Origin: JAAYLC01 sp964636665
GTDB lineage: Bacteria; Bacteroidota; Bacteroidia; Flavobacteriales; Flavobacteriaceae
NCBI GenBank assembly: GCA_964636665.1
Contig: CAZWVT010000081.1
Coordinates: 1-6,153 of the forward strand
Direction of reading: 5' to 3'
Length of the DNA stretch: 6,153 bases
Within the stretch, counting starts at the first letter, position 1, and the number at the start of each line of letters is the position of its first letter. This document shows positions 5,032 through 6,153 of the stretch, one piece after another. Under the pieces are notes generated by a model, which saw only the letters and a list, made by a program, of their open reading frames with translations, did no database searches and was not told where the DNA came from. A program made the translations under genes and the position numbers.

Positions 5032-6153
5032 ATGATTTTTAATTTTCTGAAATATCTTCGTCCCACGTGGTATTTTAATCTAAGACCAAAAGTAGATTAC
5101 GCCTATTTTCCTACGGAAGAGATTTTAAGAAAAAGCGGTCATGCGATTGAAATAGACACCGGATATAAAAGCAAAGAAGCACAGTACAGAGATTTGGCTT
5201 GGCGTGCATTTCAGTTGGGTTTTATTTCTGAAAAACCCAAGGAAGGAATTTATGTTTGGGAAAAAGTAAAATTGCCCATTGCGGACGAATATCGTTTTAT
5301 TCGCAAAAATTACCACAAAGTTTGGAGCATTTATGTTTTGGCTTTCCGCTTGTTGACCCTTAAAAATCCGTTTCGCGAATTTTCGGGATATTTAAAATCC
5401 AAAAAGGTGAAGCGCGAGGATTTTTCTAAAGATTATATTCAATATTCTGATTACGAATCCTTTGAAAGCAATTTAATAAAAGAAAATCCGTTGGTTTCCG
5501 TAGTGATTCCCACTTTGAATCGGTATGAATATCTCAAAGACGTTTTTAAAGATTTGGAAAATCAGACGTATAAAAATTTTGAGGTCATCGTAGTGGATCA
5601 AACCGATGATTTTAGGGACGAATTTTACCAAGGCTGGAATCTGGATTTAAAATATTGGTATCAAGAAGAAAAAGCACTTTGGAAAGCCCGAAATGAAGCG
5701 ATAAAGTCAGCTACGGGGGAATATATTTTGCTTTACGATGATGATTCTTTGGTTGAAAACGACTGGATTGAACACCATTTAAAAACCTTGGATTTCTTTA
5801 ATGCCGATTTGTCGAGCGGTGTTTCCATCAGTACTGTTGGCGCAGAAGTGCCCGTACATTACAGCTATTTTAGATGGAGCGAACAGTTGGATACAGGAAA
5901 TGTATTGTTGAAAAAAGATATTTTCAGGAAAATTGGATTGTTTGACAGACAATTTGAAAAACAGCGTATGGGCGATGGAGAATATGGTTTAAGAGCGTAT
6001 TTGGCCGGTTATAAAAACATTTCAAATCCTTATGCAAAACGAATTCATTTAAAAGTCGGTCAAGGAGGTTTGCGTCAAATGGGAAGTTGGGACGGATGGC
6101 GACCAAAAAAATGGAACGCCCCGCGACCGGTGCCGAGTGTTTTGTATTTGAGT
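5032..6153 (+). CDS. Family 2 (GT-A) glycosyltransferase with N-terminal extension, 3' end missing
   Basis: The frame is open from the ATG at 5032 to the window end (374 codons, no stop), so the C-terminus lies outside. Residues about 154-340 form a GT-A fold: SVVIPTLNR (156-164, nucleotide binding), EVIVVDQTDD (184-193), ALWKARNEAIKSATGEYILL (215-234), the metal-binding DDD at 236-238, and the late acidic motif GDGEYGLRAYLAG (314-326), whose D/E is the likely catalytic base. About 150 residues precede the catalytic domain, starting MIFNFLKYLRPTWYFNLRPK; they have no signal peptide and no convincing membrane segment, so the protein is probably cytoplasmic or peripheral. The family looks conserved in flavobacteria, but donor sugar and acceptor are unknown. 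It likely acts in surface polysaccharide or protein glycan synthesis (inference). There is no Shine-Dalgarno; no upstream in-frame ATG exists back to the terminator, so this start is favoured. Confidence 0.9.
   Translation, partial: MIFNFLKYLRPTWYFNLRPKVDYAYFPTEEILRKSGHAIEIDTGYKSKEAQYRDLAWRAFQLGFISEKPKEGIYVWEKVKLPIADEYRFIRKNYHKVWSIYVLAFRLLTLKNPFREFSGYLKSKKVKREDFSKDYIQYSDYESFESNLIKENPLVSVVIPTLNRYEYLKDVFKDLENQTYKNFEVIVVDQTDDFRDEFYQGWNLDLKYWYQEEKALWKARNEAIKSATGEYILLYDDDSLVENDWIEHHLKTLDFFNADLSSGVSISTVGAEVPVHYSYFRWSEQLDTGNVLLKKDIFRKIGLFDRQFEKQRMGDGEYGLRAYLAGYKNISNPYAKRIHLKVGQGGLRQMGSWDGWRPKKWNAPRPVPSVLYLS

Noticed and set aside
5125..6106. Minus-strand frames of about 60 codons within the glycosyltransferase gene
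   Set aside because: Short shadows of the strong plus-strand frame, which stays open to the window end and holds all GT-A motifs.

Overview
This is a 6.15 kb piece of ordinary chromosome from a member of the Bacteroidota, most likely a flavobacterium. The evidence is the AT-rich sequence, the near absence of Shine-Dalgarno sites, two promoter boxes resembling the Bacteroidota TAnnTTTG type, a signal peptide that leaves Gln at the mature N-terminus, a lipoprotein with an acidic tract after its lipid cysteine, and protein sequences that read as flavobacterial homologues. The species cannot be fixed from the window.

Layout. (1) Positions 1-897 (+): the 3' part of an RlmL-type 23S rRNA guanine methyltransferase, cut by the window edge. 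(2) Positions 3513-894 (-): a tight three-gene operon, transcribed leftwards. It holds rlmD (23S rRNA m5U1939 methyltransferase), a small lipoprotein (DUF6452-like) whose ATG directly follows the rlmD stop, and a secreted beta-rich protein (DUF6048-like) whose start lies inside the lipoprotein gene. The operon meets the RlmL-type gene tail to tail with a 4-bp overlap. (3) Positions 3514-3643: a 130-bp divergent promoter region. (4) Positions 3644-4885 (+): rocD, ornithine aminotransferase, followed by a hairpin over its stop codon and a strong intrinsic terminator. (5) Positions 5032-6153 (+): a family 2 glycosyltransferase with its own promoter, running off the right edge.

How the genes fit together. 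Two 23S rRNA modification enzymes flank a pair of uncharacterised envelope proteins. The lipoprotein and its overlapping partner are probably translationally coupled and may act together at the outer membrane. rocD links ornithine/arginine to glutamate and proline metabolism and looks monocistronic. The glycosyltransferase probably belongs to surface polysaccharide or glycan synthesis.

I found no mobile element, CRISPR array, tRNA or rRNA. No stretch over 300 bases lacks a gene. The least explained part is the DUF6452/DUF6048 pair and its fusion into the rlmD operon; nothing here amounts to a clearly new system.
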